Source of the DNA: an uncultured Brevundimonas sp.
Lineage (GTDB): Bacteria > Pseudomonadota > Alphaproteobacteria > Caulobacterales > Caulobacteraceae
DNA: 64,000 nucleotides
Direction of reading: 5' to 3'
Assembly: GCF_947305955.1 (NCBI RefSeq)
Contig: NZ_CAMZFB010000004.1
Location: 45,195 to 109,194 of the forward strand
Part shown: piece after piece, positions 7,935-16,244 of the stretch
Numbering within the stretch: position 1 is the stretch's first letter
How the letters are laid out: each line of letters starts with the position of its first letter
Notes under the pieces: model-generated
What the model was told of the DNA's origin: nothing
Database searches by the model: none
Seen by the model: the letters and a program-made list of their open reading frames with translations, nothing else
Position numbers and translations under genes: made by a program

Positions 7935-8396
7935 TTAGCGGCCTCCTGCCGACGGATCGGCATCGCGCAGGGCGGGCTTGTGAATGATATAGGCCGCTTG
8001 GGACGCCGCGACGGGATTGTCCGGCGTTTCCTCGAACGCCCACGCCCGCACGAAGGCCATGGTTCGGTTCAGGCGATAGCATTCCGCCTCGGCCAACAGG
8101 TCTTTGCCGGGGGCGGCAGCGCGCATGTAGTCCACGCGCATGTCCAAGGTCGCAATCGACTGGAATTGATTGAGCGCCAGCCATACGGACATACCGCCCA
8201 CATGATCCAACAGGGTCGAAACCAATCCACCGGAAAGGACGCCTGAATCCGGATCACCGATGAACTCGCTGCGATAGGGAACGCGCATGCGGATGCGCGG
8301 CGCGTCCACGCTTTCCAGCTTGAAGCCTAGCGAGTGGGTGTGGGCTGAACCGGACGCCAACTGGGGCAGTATGGCGAGGAGTTCCGGATTGGGCAT
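7935..8396 (-). CDS. PaaI-family hotdog thioesterase (first of a pair)
   Basis: A 153-residue hotdog-fold protein of the PaaI family. The core stretch is 'GVLSGGLVSTLLDHVGG', equivalent to the HGG...D region but with Ser replacing His, while the acidic Asp is kept. 'LDMRVDYMRAAAPGKDL' is the conserved central strand. The ATG at 8396 is preferred over the upstream TTG-type start of the ORF track because of AAGG upstream and family length. It is followed after one base by a second thioesterase gene. The pair is only distantly similar, so they are old paralogues rather than a recent duplication. Confidence 0.85.
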   Translation of the reverse strand: MPNPELLAILPQLASGSAHTHSLGFKLESVDAPRIRMRVPYRSEFIGDPDSGVLSGGLVSTLLDHVGGMSVWLALNQFQSIATLDMRVDYMRAAAPGKDLLAEAECYRLNRTMAFVRAWAFEETPDNPVAASQAAYIIHKPALRDADPSAGGR

Positions 8397-8474
8397 GACA
8401 AGACCTTGTGTGCCAATATGTCTGAGGCACAACAGTGGTCACCCTTGGGGGTGATGTCCAGTAGAAACAGCCGT

Positions 8475-10085
8475 TTAGCTGTGGGTGCCGTCCAGCCTGT
8501 GATCTTCGGCCTGCACCGTTTCCTCGCGGCTCGAAAGAGCGCGCAGGATGGCCATGCGCAAGCGTTCGGGCTTGATCGGCTTTTCGACCACGCAGACCAT
8601 GCCGGCATCCAGATAGCCCGCCACATCGTCCGGATCGGCATTGGCCGTCAGGGCGATGATCGGCGTAGTGGAACGGTCGTCGGGCAGGGCGCGGATGGCG
8701 CGCGTTGCCTGAACGCCGTCCAGACGCGGCATCTTGATGTCCATCAGGATCAGGTCGAAATTCCCGCCACGGACGGTGTCTACGGCTTCCTGACCGTCCT
8801 CGACGGTCTCAGAAGTGCAGCCGAACATTTCGCACAGGGCGCGCGCGACAACGCGGTTGGTCGCATTGTCGTCGGCGATCAGGACGTGCGGACGGCTGGA
8901 CAGTTCCAGCCCTTCCAGACGGGCGACGGTCGTCTCTTCGGCCACCGGAGCGACAGTCCGCTCGACGCGCGTATCGAAGCCGTAGGTCGTGCCGCGACCA
9001 TGGTTGCGCTCGGCAAAGATACGGCCGCCCATGCTGGTGACCAGATGCCACGACATGGAGGTGCCGATGTCGCCGGTTTGCCAGAAGGGACCAAAGCAGT
9101 TGGCCAGTTGGTCGTCATCTAGCGAAGCACCATCATCGCGGACGCGCACTTCCAGATCGACATCCTGATCGACGATCTTGGCCTTCAGGCTGAACTCGAC
9201 CATGCCGTCGCGCGACCATTTGAGCGCATTGCCCAGAAGGGTGCCACAGGTGGTGAGGAAGCGGGCCTCGTCGATCTCGACGGTCAGCTCGGTGTCGCCC
9301 TCATAGCCGACCACCAACGAGACACCGGCGCTCTCGGCGCGGTCTTTCCATTCGGCGGCAAGCCGTTCGGTGATGCTGCGCAGCACCGTGGGCTGGCGGT
9401 TCAGCGAAAACTCGCCCGCTTCGGCATTGGCGAGGTCGCGCGCCATGCCCAGCAAGTTCTGACCTTCACGCGACGCCTGTTGGATGGCTTCGACGTGATC
9501 GTGATGTTCGGGGGCCAGATGCTGGCGTTCCAGCAGATTGGCAAAGGCATCGACCGTTTCGAGCGGCTGGCGCAGGGTCGTGACCAGCGTGTCGACAAAG
9601 CGTGTCTGGGCCTTGGCGACGGCCTTTTCATCGACGTGGCGGGCCTTCAGCTCGTCAATCTCGGCCTGCTGCTCGGCGATGCGCTCGGCCTGCTGGTTGT
9701 TGACGAAATGGAACAGGCGGATCGCGGTGCCGAGCCCCAGATATTGGCCGTTGTCGGTGACGATGAAGCTGCGCATCAGGGTGGATGCGCTGGATTTCAG
9801 GATCAGGTCGGAAAAGGCGGAGATACGGGTGTTGGCTTCAACCACGGGCGGATCACTGTCCATGATCCACGAAACAGGGCGGTTCGCGTAACGGCTGTTT
9901 CCGAGTGGTGATGCAAGTTTTAGGAGAAAGTCTTGGCGGTCGATAAGGCCGACAGGGCGTCCGTCGTGAACAACAGGCAGGGCCTGTATATCCGGGTGGG
10001 CCTGAAACCAATTGAACACATCCGGCACCGAGGCCGTCGAGCTAATTGGAGGCACACGTTCTGTGAGCGTCTCTACCGTCGGCAT
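8475..10085 (-). CDS. CBS-domain hybrid histidine kinase/receiver protein, kinase core degenerate
   Basis: A 536-residue soluble protein. Residues 5-130 contain two CBS motifs ('IQALPVVHDGRPVGLIDRQD', 'SFIVTDNGQYLGLG'). A short coiled coil (135-165) leads to a DHp-like segment at about 160-225 and an HATPase_c-like domain at 230-385. A receiver domain (399-520) keeps the acidic pocket 'IADDN', the phospho-acceptor in 'LILMDIKMPRLDG' (near 446) and the Lys in 'EKPIKPERL'. The expected His of the H-box is missing ('TTLRQPLETV'), and the G1/G2 boxes are eroded ('RDDGASLDD', 'GTSMSWHLVTSMGG'). It may therefore be a pseudokinase scaffold whose receiver is phosphorylated by others. The start is ATG 10085 with GGAG nine bases upstream. 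Confidence 0.85.
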   Translation of the reverse strand: MPTVETLTERVPPISSTASVPDVFNWFQAHPDIQALPVVHDGRPVGLIDRQDFLLKLASPLGNSRYANRPVSWIMDSDPPVVEANTRISAFSDLILKSSASTLMRSFIVTDNGQYLGLGTAIRLFHFVNNQQAERIAEQQAEIDELKARHVDEKAVAKAQTRFVDTLVTTLRQPLETVDAFANLLERQHLAPEHHDHVEAIQQASREGQNLLGMARDLANAEAGEFSLNRQPTVLRSITERLAAEWKDRAESAGVSLVVGYEGDTELTVEIDEARFLTTCGTLLGNALKWSRDGMVEFSLKAKIVDQDVDLEVRVRDDGASLDDDQLANCFGPFWQTGDIGTSMSWHLVTSMGGRIFAERNHGRGTTYGFDTRVERTVAPVAEETTVARLEGLELSSRPHVLIADDNATNRVVARALCEMFGCTSETVEDGQEAVDTVRGGNFDLILMDIKMPRLDGVQATRAIRALPDDRSTTPIIALTANADPDDVAGYLDAGMVCVVEKPIKPERLRMAILRALSSREETVQAEDHRLDGTHS

Positions 10086-10296
10086 TTGGCCGCACTCCAC
10101 CAATGGAAACCCAACATCACCCGCAATTCTTTGCGGAACGGTTAAGCTGGATTCTGTGCCTCATTAGCACTGTTCGCGTTTTTGAAAATCCGGCTCTTTT
10201 GCAGCTGCGGGGCAATAGGGGTATAAGCGCCAATCTTCGCTTCAACCCCAGTGACTTTTCGGATGCGCGCGGCCCTTGGCCGACCGCAGGTTTTTC

Positions 10297-11013
10297 ATGA
10301 ACGCTTCTCAACCGTCTAAGTTCCAATCCGCCCTTGTTCTGTTTTCCGGTGGGCAGGACAGCGCCACATGCCTCGCTTGGGCACTGGCCCGATATCAGCG
10401 CGTTGAGACGATTGGCTTTGATTACGGTCAAAGACATGTGGTTGAAATGCAAGCGCGTTTGGCTGTCCGCGAGGATATGAAGCGCGTTCTGCCTCAGTTC
10501 GCGGACCGACTGGGCGACGATCATGTCGTTGACCTAACGGGGTATGGCAAGATCGCCGAAAGTAGCCTGACCAGCGAAAAAGCCATCGAAATGGACGCGC
10601 GCGGCCTGCCGACCACCTTTGTGCCGGGGCGCAACCTGATCTTCCTGACGGCGGCGGCCGCCCTGTCGGACCGTCGCGGTCTGGAGGTGCTGGTGACGGG
10701 CGTGTGCGAGACGGATTATTCGGGCTATCCCGACTGCCGTCAGGCCACCATCGACGCCATGTCACAGGCCCTGACGCTGGGTCTGGACCGTCCTGTGCCG
10801 ATTGAAACCCCGCTGATGTACCTGACCAAGGCCCAGACGTGGGAGCTGGCCAACGGCATCGGCGGCCAGCCGTTGGTGGATTCCATCATCGAGACTTCGC
10901 ACACCTGCTATGCGGGCGACCGCGAGCATCGCCATGAATGGGGATATGGCTGCGGCACCTGCGCCGCGTGCGAACTGCGCGAGGCGGGTTACCGCCAGTG
11001 GAAGGAAGGTTGA
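10297..11013 (+). CDS. queC: 7-cyano-7-deazaguanine synthase QueC
   Basis: QueC turns 7-carboxy-7-deazaguanine into preQ0 using ATP and ammonia, in the queuosine pathway. The PP-loop '[14 protein letters not shown]' is near residue 14, followed by 'FDYGQRH'. '[10 protein letters not shown]' is family-typical, and the C-terminal cysteines in 'SHTCYAG' and '[13 protein letters not shown]' form the zinc site. The ATG at 10297 is preferred to the longer ORF-track start because the family begins shortly before the PP-loop. The stop overlaps the start of queE (TGATG), so the two are translationally coupled. Confidence 0.96.
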   Translation: MNASQPSKFQSALVLFSGGQDSATCLAWALARYQRVETIGFDYGQRHVVEMQARLAVREDMKRVLPQFADRLGDDHVVDLTGYGKIAESSLTSEKAIEMDARGLPTTFVPGRNLIFLTAAAALSDRRGLEVLVTGVCETDYSGYPDCRQATIDAMSQALTLGLDRPVPIETPLMYLTKAQTWELANGIGGQPLVDSIIETSHTCYAGDREHRHEWGYGCGTCAACELREAGYRQWKEG

Positions 11014-11648
11014 TGACCTATTCGGTCAAGGAGACCTTCCTGACGGTGCAGGGCGAGGCGGGGCAGGCGGGACGCGTCTCGGTATTTCTGCGCTTTGCGG
11101 GCTGCAACCTGTGGAGCGGGCTGGAGCGGGACCGCGAGGGCGCCGTCTGCACCTTCTGCGACACCGATTTCGTCGGCACCAACGGCGACGGCGGCGGCAA
11201 GTTCAAGACTGCCGAAATGCTGGCCGACCATGTGAACAGCTTCTGGACGGGCCGCGAGGGCGATCCCAAACTGGTCGTCTGCACGGGCGGCGAGCCTCTG
11301 CTGCAACTGGATACGCCGCTGATCGACGCCCTGCATGCGCGCGGTTTCGAGATCGCCATCGAGAGCAATGGCACCCTCAAAGCCCCCGAAGGCATCGACT
11401 GGATCTGCATCAGCCCCAAGGCCGATGCCGAAGTCGTCCAGACCTCGGGGCAGGAGCTGAAACTGGTCTATCCGCAGGAAAAGGCCATGCCCGAGCGTTT
11501 CGAGCACATGGATTTCGAGCGTTTCTGGCTGCAACCGATGGACGGTCCTGACCAAGCCGCTAACACCCAGGCGGCCATGGAATACTGCCTGAAACACCCG
11601 CAATGGCGGCTTGGCATCCAGACGCACAAATACATCGGCGTCCGCTAA
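11013..11648 (+). CDS. queE: 7-carboxy-7-deazaguanine synthase QueE (radical SAM)
   Basis: A radical SAM enzyme that contracts the ring of 6-carboxytetrahydropterin to 7-carboxy-7-deazaguanine, one step before QueC. The [4Fe-4S] cysteines appear as a C-x14-C-x2-C arrangement ('AGCNLWSG' ... 'CTFCDTDF'), the proteobacterial QueE variant, and 'VCTGGEPLLQLD' is the SAM-binding GGE motif. It has 211 residues from the ATG that overlaps the queC stop by one base; the ORF track extends it into queC. queD is not visible nearby. Confidence 0.95.
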   Translation: MTYSVKETFLTVQGEAGQAGRVSVFLRFAGCNLWSGLERDREGAVCTFCDTDFVGTNGDGGGKFKTAEMLADHVNSFWTGREGDPKLVVCTGGEPLLQLDTPLIDALHARGFEIAIESNGTLKAPEGIDWICISPKADAEVVQTSGQELKLVYPQEKAMPERFEHMDFERFWLQPMDGPDQAANTQAAMEYCLKHPQWRLGIQTHKYIGVR

Positions 11649-11742
11649 GGCGGATATTTTTTAGCGCCGCTGCATCCAACAGCACCCACGGTGACGACTA
11701 ACGGATAGAACAACGTTATCGTCGCCACCGGAGGGCGCTGTC

Positions 11743-12156
11743 ATGAACTTTCTCTATCTTGCGATGCTGATCCCGATCTTCGGGATTTTCTTTGCCGCCT
11801 TTACCTCGTTCCTGAAGTATCGCCAGCATCGCGCCATGCTGGATGTGCTCAAGGTCTACGCCGAAAAAGGTGAGGCTCCGCCGCCGGAAGTGCTGGCGGC
11901 TCTGACCAAGACCTATTCGCTGGCGGAAGCCGGTGTCACGGCCCCCAATCCCCTGCCGTCCGGCCCTGCCAAGGTCCAGGGACCGTTGCATTACTGGTCG
12001 CTGGTAGGGCTGTTCACGGTCTTCTCCGCGGGCTTTGCCTATGCCTCATGGTCGTCCGGCTCGGCTGGATATCCTTTCGCCATTGTCGCCTTCACCATGG
12101 GGGCGGTCGCGGTCTGGTCGCTGATCATGGCCGTCGCCCTGACGTTCAAGAAATAG
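11743..12156 (+). CDS. Small membrane protein, DUF6249-like
   Basis: A 137-residue protein with one N-terminal membrane helix (residues 2-22), a cytoplasmic stretch 'RAMLDVLKVYAEKGEAPPPE', and two further helices at about 83-103 and 110-133. The stretch 'VLKVYAEKGEAPPPEVLAAL' resembles the DUF6249 family often found beside ECF sigma factors; assignment is from memory of the pattern. The gene has CCGGAGGG upstream of its ATG and lies 27 bp before the sigma factor gene on the same strand, so it probably belongs to the same envelope-stress or signalling operon. Confidence 0.7.
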   Translation: MNFLYLAMLIPIFGIFFAAFTSFLKYRQHRAMLDVLKVYAEKGEAPPPEVLAALTKTYSLAEAGVTAPNPLPSGPAKVQGPLHYWSLVGLFTVFSAGFAYASWSSGSAGYPFAIVAFTMGAVAVWSLIMAVALTFKK

Positions 12157-12183
12157 GCGCGGCGGTTACGGGGCGCGATCCTT

Positions 12184-12711
12184 ATGACACCGCAAGACAT
12201 CCGTTGGCTGTCCGAGGCGCAGAACGGCTCGGACCTTGCCTATGGGCGGTTGATGGCCAGCCATCAGGCGATGGTGCGGGGTTTCCTGCGCCGGATGCTG
12301 GGCGGTGGCTGGGCCGATGCCGACGACGTGGCGCAGGAGGTCTTTGTCCACGCGTGGCAGAGCCTTTACGCCGTGCGCGAGCCGGAACGCTTCAAATCAT
12401 GGCTGATCGGCATAGCGTGGCGCAGGGCGCAGGATCACATCCGCAGCAGCCAGCGCCGCGCCCGCCGCGATCAGGACTGGCTGCAATCCCTGTCCGTACC
12501 CGATGGCATCACTCAGGAGGACAGGCTGGCCATGGAACAGGCCATGCGGTCGCTGGCACCCGAAGCCCGCGCCTGTGTCGCCCTGTCGCTGGCCGAGGGC
12601 TGGACCCATGCCGAGATTTCGGCTTCGCTGGGCCTGCCGTTGGGGACGGTAAAGTCCCATTGTACCCGTGGACGCGAAAAGCTTGTCGCAGCACTTGGAG
12701 GTGCCGCATGA
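12184..12711 (+). CDS. RNA polymerase ECF-type sigma factor
   Basis: A 175-residue group IV sigma factor. Region 2 spans about residues 20-90 ('ADADDVAQEVFVHAWQSL', the -10 binding helix 'FKSWLIGIAWRRAQDHIR'). Region 4 spans about 118-168, with the helix-turn-helix 'HAEISASLGLPLGTVKSH'. Its last codons overlap the start of a small two-TM protein gene (ATGA), the usual layout for a sigma/anti-sigma pair. The gene is preceded by a DUF6249-like gene and followed by a GNAT gene on the same strand. The inducing signal is unknown and I could not find a clear autoregulatory ECF promoter. Confidence 0.92.
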   Translation: MTPQDIRWLSEAQNGSDLAYGRLMASHQAMVRGFLRRMLGGGWADADDVAQEVFVHAWQSLYAVREPERFKSWLIGIAWRRAQDHIRSSQRRARRDQDWLQSLSVPDGITQEDRLAMEQAMRSLAPEARACVALSLAEGWTHAEISASLGLPLGTVKSHCTRGREKLVAALGGAA

Positions 12712-12986
12712 CCCCCGAACAGAAATTGATGGCGCTGATGGCGGCGGACACGCCGAAACAGCCGGACCCCGCGTTCGAATATGCGGTGATGGAGCGACTT
12801 GCCCGCCTGCGCGCGGTCGAGCGTTTCTCGCGTCTGGCCATGGCGGTGGTGGCGGGCGGCGGTGTTCTGATGGGCCTGACGTGGGCGGCGGCGCAGGGGC
12901 AGATGGCTCAGGCCCTGCCCATCGTCGCAGCGGTCGGCGCGTCGTCCATCGCGGCCTTGGTCATCTGGACCTTGCGTCGCGCGTGA
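12708..12986 (+). CDS. Putative membrane-bound anti-sigma partner (92 aa)
   Basis: Not listed with its own start in the ORF track. The ATG at 12708 overlaps the sigma factor stop as ATGA and has TTGGAGG upstream. The protein has a cytoplasmic N-terminus of about 38 residues ('EQKLMALMAADTPKQPDP', 'EYAVMERLARLRAVERF') and two membrane helices (about 41-60 and 67-88). It lacks the His-x3-Cys-x2-Cys zinc motif of ZAS anti-sigma factors. Position and topology point to an anti-sigma factor, but the fold is not recognised. Confidence 0.7.
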   Translation: MTPEQKLMALMAADTPKQPDPAFEYAVMERLARLRAVERFSRLAMAVVAGGGVLMGLTWAAAQGQMAQALPIVAAVGASSIAALVIWTLRRA

Positions 12987-12997
12987 ACGGGGAAACC

Positions 12998-13456
12998 ATG
13001 CAGGAAGCCGTCACCATCCGCCGTTTCGAAGCGGACAAGGATACGTCCGTGCTGTCGGATATCTGGCTGCGGGCGTCGATCATCGCTCACCCCTTTATCG
13101 GAGAGGCGACACTGCGCGAGCAGCAGCCGCTGATGGAGGATGTCTATCTGCCGATGGCCAGCACATGGGTGGCCGAGCGGGGCGGTAAAGCCATCGGCTT
13201 CCTGTGCCTGCTGAAAAGCCATATCGCGGCGCTGTTTGTTGATCCGGAACAGCAGGGGCAGGGCGTAGGGCGGCAACTGCTGGATTTCGCGGCCACGCGC
13301 CACGACCGCCTGACGCTGGAAGTCTATACCGACAACGCCAAGGCCATGGCCTTCTATGAACGCTATGGCTTCATCATCGAGAGCCAGCGCGAGGCGGACG
13401 ATCAGGGCCAGCCCTTTGCCAACGCCCGCATGGTGTGGCGGGCGACCCAATCCTAG
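12998..13456 (+). CDS. GNAT family N-acetyltransferase
   Basis: A 152-residue single-domain GNAT protein that would transfer an acetyl group from acetyl-CoA to an amine. The acetyl-CoA pyrophosphate loop is 'PEQQGQGVGRQLLDFA' (Q/RxxGxG/A), followed by 'LTLEVYTDNAKAMAFYERYGF', the conserved motif B. It begins 'MQEAVTIRRFEADKD'; the ATG at 12998 has GGGGAA upstream. It lies 11 bp after the anti-sigma-like gene and shares its strand, so it may be cotranscribed. It resembles YjgM/YjaB-like acetyltransferases; substrate unknown. Confidence 0.88.
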   Translation: MQEAVTIRRFEADKDTSVLSDIWLRASIIAHPFIGEATLREQQPLMEDVYLPMASTWVAERGGKAIGFLCLLKSHIAALFVDPEQQGQGVGRQLLDFAATRHDRLTLEVYTDNAKAMAFYERYGFIIESQREADDQGQPFANARMVWRATQS

Positions 13457-13466
13457 AAATACGAAA

Positions 13467-13494
13467 AAGGGCGCTGGAGTGATCCAGCGCCCTT
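13467..13494. terminator. Bidirectional terminator between GNAT gene and pirin gene
   Basis: AAGGGCGCTGGA-GTGA-TCCAGCGCCCTT, a perfect 12-bp stem. The A-run on the left makes a T-run on the minus strand, so it works best for the pirin gene, and it lies at the convergent junction. Confidence 0.85.
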
Positions 13495-13517
13495 GATCGT
13501 TGGGGGATACGACCGCC

Positions 13518-14213
13518 TTACAGGCTGTCGACCATCACCAGTTCGGCATCTTCCTTGGCGGTGATGGTGATCACGGCCTCGTCGATGATGCCTGCGCCGT
13601 CGCGGGCGTTGAGGTGGGTACCGTTCACGTCCACCTGACCCACGGCGGGGACCAGATAGGCGCGGCGGCCCGACTTCAGGTCATAGCTCAGGCTCTCGCC
13701 CGCCTTCAGGGTGGCGGCCAGAACCTTGGCGTCGGCGTTGATCTTCAGGGCTTCGTCCGCCGGATCGCCGGAAGCGACGACGGTGAACTTGCCCGAGCGG
13801 TCGGCCTTCGGAAACTCGCGCTGACCCCACGACGGCTCGGCACCCGGACGGTCCGTCTCGATCCAGATCTGGAACAGGGTCGTGAGCTCGTTCTCCATAT
13901 TGTACTCGGCGTGACGCACACCGATACCGGCGCTCATGACCTGCACATCGCCAGCGGCGGTGCGGCCTTGGTTGCCCATGGAGTCCTGATGGGTGATGGC
14001 CCCCGTGCGGACATAGGTGATGATTTCCATGTCGGCGTGCGGGTGGGGCGGAAAGCCCGACTTCGCACCGATCTCGTCATCGTTCCAGACGCGCAGACGG
14101 CCCCAGCCCATACGGTTCGGGTCGTAATAGTTGGCGAACGAGAAGTGGTGCTTGGCATTCAGCCAGCCGTGGTTGGCACCACCGAGGGTATTGAAAGGAC
14201 GGACATCGATCAT
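13518..14213 (-). CDS. Pirin family protein (quercetinase-like bicupin)
   Basis: A 231-residue bicupin of the pirin/YhhW family. The N-terminal cupin holds the metal ligands in 'GFPPHPHADMEIITYV' (two His) with a further His in 'IGVRHAEYN' and Glu nearby, as in YhhW, which can cleave quercetin. 'SWGQREFPKADR' and the C-terminal cupin follow in usual order. Start ATG 14213 with GGGGAGATCACC upstream (GGGGAG). A terminator lies downstream and a short inverted repeat about 65 bp upstream. The physiological substrate is unknown; redox sensing is another proposed role for this family. Confidence 0.9.
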   Translation of the reverse strand: MIDVRPFNTLGGANHGWLNAKHHFSFANYYDPNRMGWGRLRVWNDDEIGAKSGFPPHPHADMEIITYVRTGAITHQDSMGNQGRTAAGDVQVMSAGIGVRHAEYNMENELTTLFQIWIETDRPGAEPSWGQREFPKADRSGKFTVVASGDPADEALKINADAKVLAATLKAGESLSYDLKSGRRAYLVPAVGQVDVNGTHLNARDGAGIIDEAVITITAKEDAELVMVDSL

Positions 14214-14275
14214 GGTGATCTCCCCAACGCTTAAAGTGTGCAGCCCGTTGCTGCGTCGTTGAGAGCTATATAAGG

Positions 14276-14288
14276 AACAGTTACTGTT
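14276..14288. promoter_or_regulatory. Inverted repeat AACAGT-T-ACTGTT upstream of pirin gene
   Basis: A perfect 6+6 inverted repeat around one base, beside TATATA that could serve as a -10 element for pirin (minus strand). It is a candidate operator. The cognate regulator is not identifiable here. Confidence 0.35.
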
Positions 14289-14393
14289 ACGAATAGGGGT
14301 AAGGGGATCACGGATTGTTACAGGGTGAGATTTGCTTGCGAGTTAGTGAAGTCTCTTCATTGTGAGTATCGCACCACAAAGGGGGAGGAGCGG

Positions 14394-15038
14394 ATGGACG
14401 TTTGCTGGGCGACGAAGATTGATTTCGGAGCGGTAGGCTCTGTTCTAAGCAGCGTTGCGGCGATAATCGCGATAGTGCTGGGGCAGAGGAATACTAATCG
14501 CAGCTTGGATATGGCCGAGCAACAGCTCGAACACGCAAAGCAGTCTCAAGATGAAGCGAGAGAGTTAATCTCTATCGCTGACGATAAGCGAAATTTGGCT
14601 GCGGTTGGTGCGGGCTTAAGGGTATTGAGGGCCTCTAACGCCATGAGGTCTTCTTATGCGGAGGCTAAAGATCCAGAGGCAGTGGTTCCTATAAAGCAGG
14701 CAGATCGAACTGGGCAGATGTTGATCCGTCATGCAGAAAAAATTGAAGCCATTTCACCGCTTGATATTAGCCCTGAATACGGTGTTCAGTTAGCTGAGCT
14801 TGCAGAGTATTTTTGGATGAATGGAGATATGCTTCGCAACACTGATAAGAGGGCGGTTAGCTATAAGTATGTAGAAAATTTACTAAGTGATTGCGAGCGT
14901 GTTGCGCTAGGAAATCTGATTAGCGTATTGCCGTCTATACCTGCAGACGTATTTGTAGATTTCTGTTTTGTAGATCGGGATTTTTTAGAGGTGTTCATTA
15001 AAGAAAAATCATCTTCCGATGTAACAGATAAGCATTAG
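14394..15038 (+). CDS. Orphan AT-rich membrane-anchored hypothetical protein
   Basis: I do not recognise this 214-residue protein. One membrane helix lies near the N-terminus ('GSVLSSVAAIIAIVLG', about residues 13-30), followed by a charged helical segment likely to form a coiled coil ('MAEQQLEHAKQSQDEAREL') and a helical, cysteine-poor remainder. ATG 14394 is chosen because GGGGGAGGAG precedes it; the ORF track starts 69 bases earlier. Base and codon use are clearly more AT-rich than in all neighbours (many AAT, TTA, ATA, GTA codons), a sign of recent transfer. Topology resembles small anti-phage or stress membrane proteins, but no function is claimed. Confidence 0.7.
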   Translation: MDVCWATKIDFGAVGSVLSSVAAIIAIVLGQRNTNRSLDMAEQQLEHAKQSQDEARELISIADDKRNLAAVGAGLRVLRASNAMRSSYAEAKDPEAVVPIKQADRTGQMLIRHAEKIEAISPLDISPEYGVQLAELAEYFWMNGDMLRNTDKRAVSYKYVENLLSDCERVALGNLISVLPSIPADVFVDFCFVDRDFLEVFIKEKSSSDVTDKH

Positions 15039-15148
15039 GCCATGAAATCACTTCCTATGGCATAGATTATCGCGAATTTGATAGTCTGGCGATGGCGCTA
15101 TTTTCAGAAATGGTAAGTCTCTCCCCTGCGAGCAGAGGATGGGAAGCG

Positions 15149-16234
15149 TTACCCCACCTGCGCCCGATGCCGTAGCTTCGCATCCGCCAGCACAATCGCT
15201 GCCATCGCTTCGACGACCGGAACGCCGCGCAGGGCGACGCAGGGGTCGTGGCGGCCTTTGGTGCGCAGGTCCACTTCCTGACCATCGCGGTTGATGGTCT
15301 GGCGGTGGGTGAGGATGGAGGAGGTGGGCTTGAAGGCCACGCGGGCGGTGACGGGCTGGCCCGTCGAGATGCCGCCGAGGATGCCGCCCGCCTTGTTCGA
15401 CAGGAAGACAGGTTCGCCATCTTCGCCCATACGCATCTCGTCGGCGTTTTCCTCGCCTGACAGCATGGCGGCCTCAAAGCCCGCGCCGATTTCCACGCCC
15501 TTGACGGCGTTGATGGTCATCAGCCCTGATGCAAGTTCGCTATCGAGCTTAGCATAAAGCGGTGCGCCCCATCCGGCGGGAACGCCGGTGACTTCCAGCG
15601 CGACGACCGCACCGATGCTGGAGCCCGCTTTACGCACGGTATCCAGATAGGCTTCCCATTCCGGCACGACTTCATTGGACGCCGCGAACAGGGCGTTGTC
15701 GTAAACGGCACTGAAGTCGATCTGGCCGTCAGGGATGCGGTGCGGACCCAGCTGCACCACGCCTGCGCGGATTTGGATGCTGTCACCCAGAACCTTACGC
15801 GCCACGGCACCAGCGGCGACGCGGCTGGCCGTTTCGCGGGCGGATGAGCGGCCACCGCCGCGATAGTCGCGGATGCCGTACTTGGCCTGATAGGTGAAGT
15901 CGGCGTGACCGGGGCGGAAGGCGTGGGCGATCTCGCCATAGTCCTTGGACCGCTGGTCGGTGTTTTCGATCATCAGGCTGATCGGCGTGCCGGTGGTGAC
16001 GGGGCCGTTACCGTCGTCGAACACGCCCGACAGGATTTTCACCGCGTCGGCCTCTTGGCGCTGGGTGACAAAGCGGCTGCCGCCCGGTTTGCGCTGATCC
16101 AGAAAAGGCTGGATGTCCGCTTCGGTCAGCGGGATCAACGGCGGGCAGCCGTCAACGACGACGCCAATGGCCGGCCCGTGGCTTTCGCCCCAGGTGGTGA
16201 TGCGGAACAGGTGACCGAAGCTGTTATGTGACAT
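15149..16234 (-). CDS. aroC: Chorismate synthase
   Basis: Last step of the shikimate pathway: EPSP to chorismate with reduced FMN. Family signatures are present: '[15 protein letters not shown]' at the N-terminus (signature 1, GESHG), '[20 protein letters not shown]' near residue 125, and '[13 protein letters not shown]' near residue 285. At 361 residues it is the usual length. It starts 10 bp after the stop of the dnaJ-like gene on the same strand, so the two are probably cotranscribed. The 3' neighbour is the AT-rich orphan, convergent. Confidence 0.97.
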   Translation of the reverse strand: MSHNSFGHLFRITTWGESHGPAIGVVVDGCPPLIPLTEADIQPFLDQRKPGGSRFVTQRQEADAVKILSGVFDDGNGPVTTGTPISLMIENTDQRSKDYGEIAHAFRPGHADFTYQAKYGIRDYRGGGRSSARETASRVAAGAVARKVLGDSIQIRAGVVQLGPHRIPDGQIDFSAVYDNALFAASNEVVPEWEAYLDTVRKAGSSIGAVVALEVTGVPAGWGAPLYAKLDSELASGLMTINAVKGVEIGAGFEAAMLSGEENADEMRMGEDGEPVFLSNKAGGILGGISTGQPVTARVAFKPTSSILTHRQTINRDGQEVDLRTKGRHDPCVALRGVPVVEAMAAIVLADAKLRHRAQVG

Positions 16235-16244
16235 GGGTACGGCT

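Noticed and set aside
10104-10296. Possible preQ1 riboswitch upstream of queC
   Set aside because: I looked for a preQ1-I type stem followed by an A-rich tail, and for other compact aptamers, and found no matching structure in this gap.
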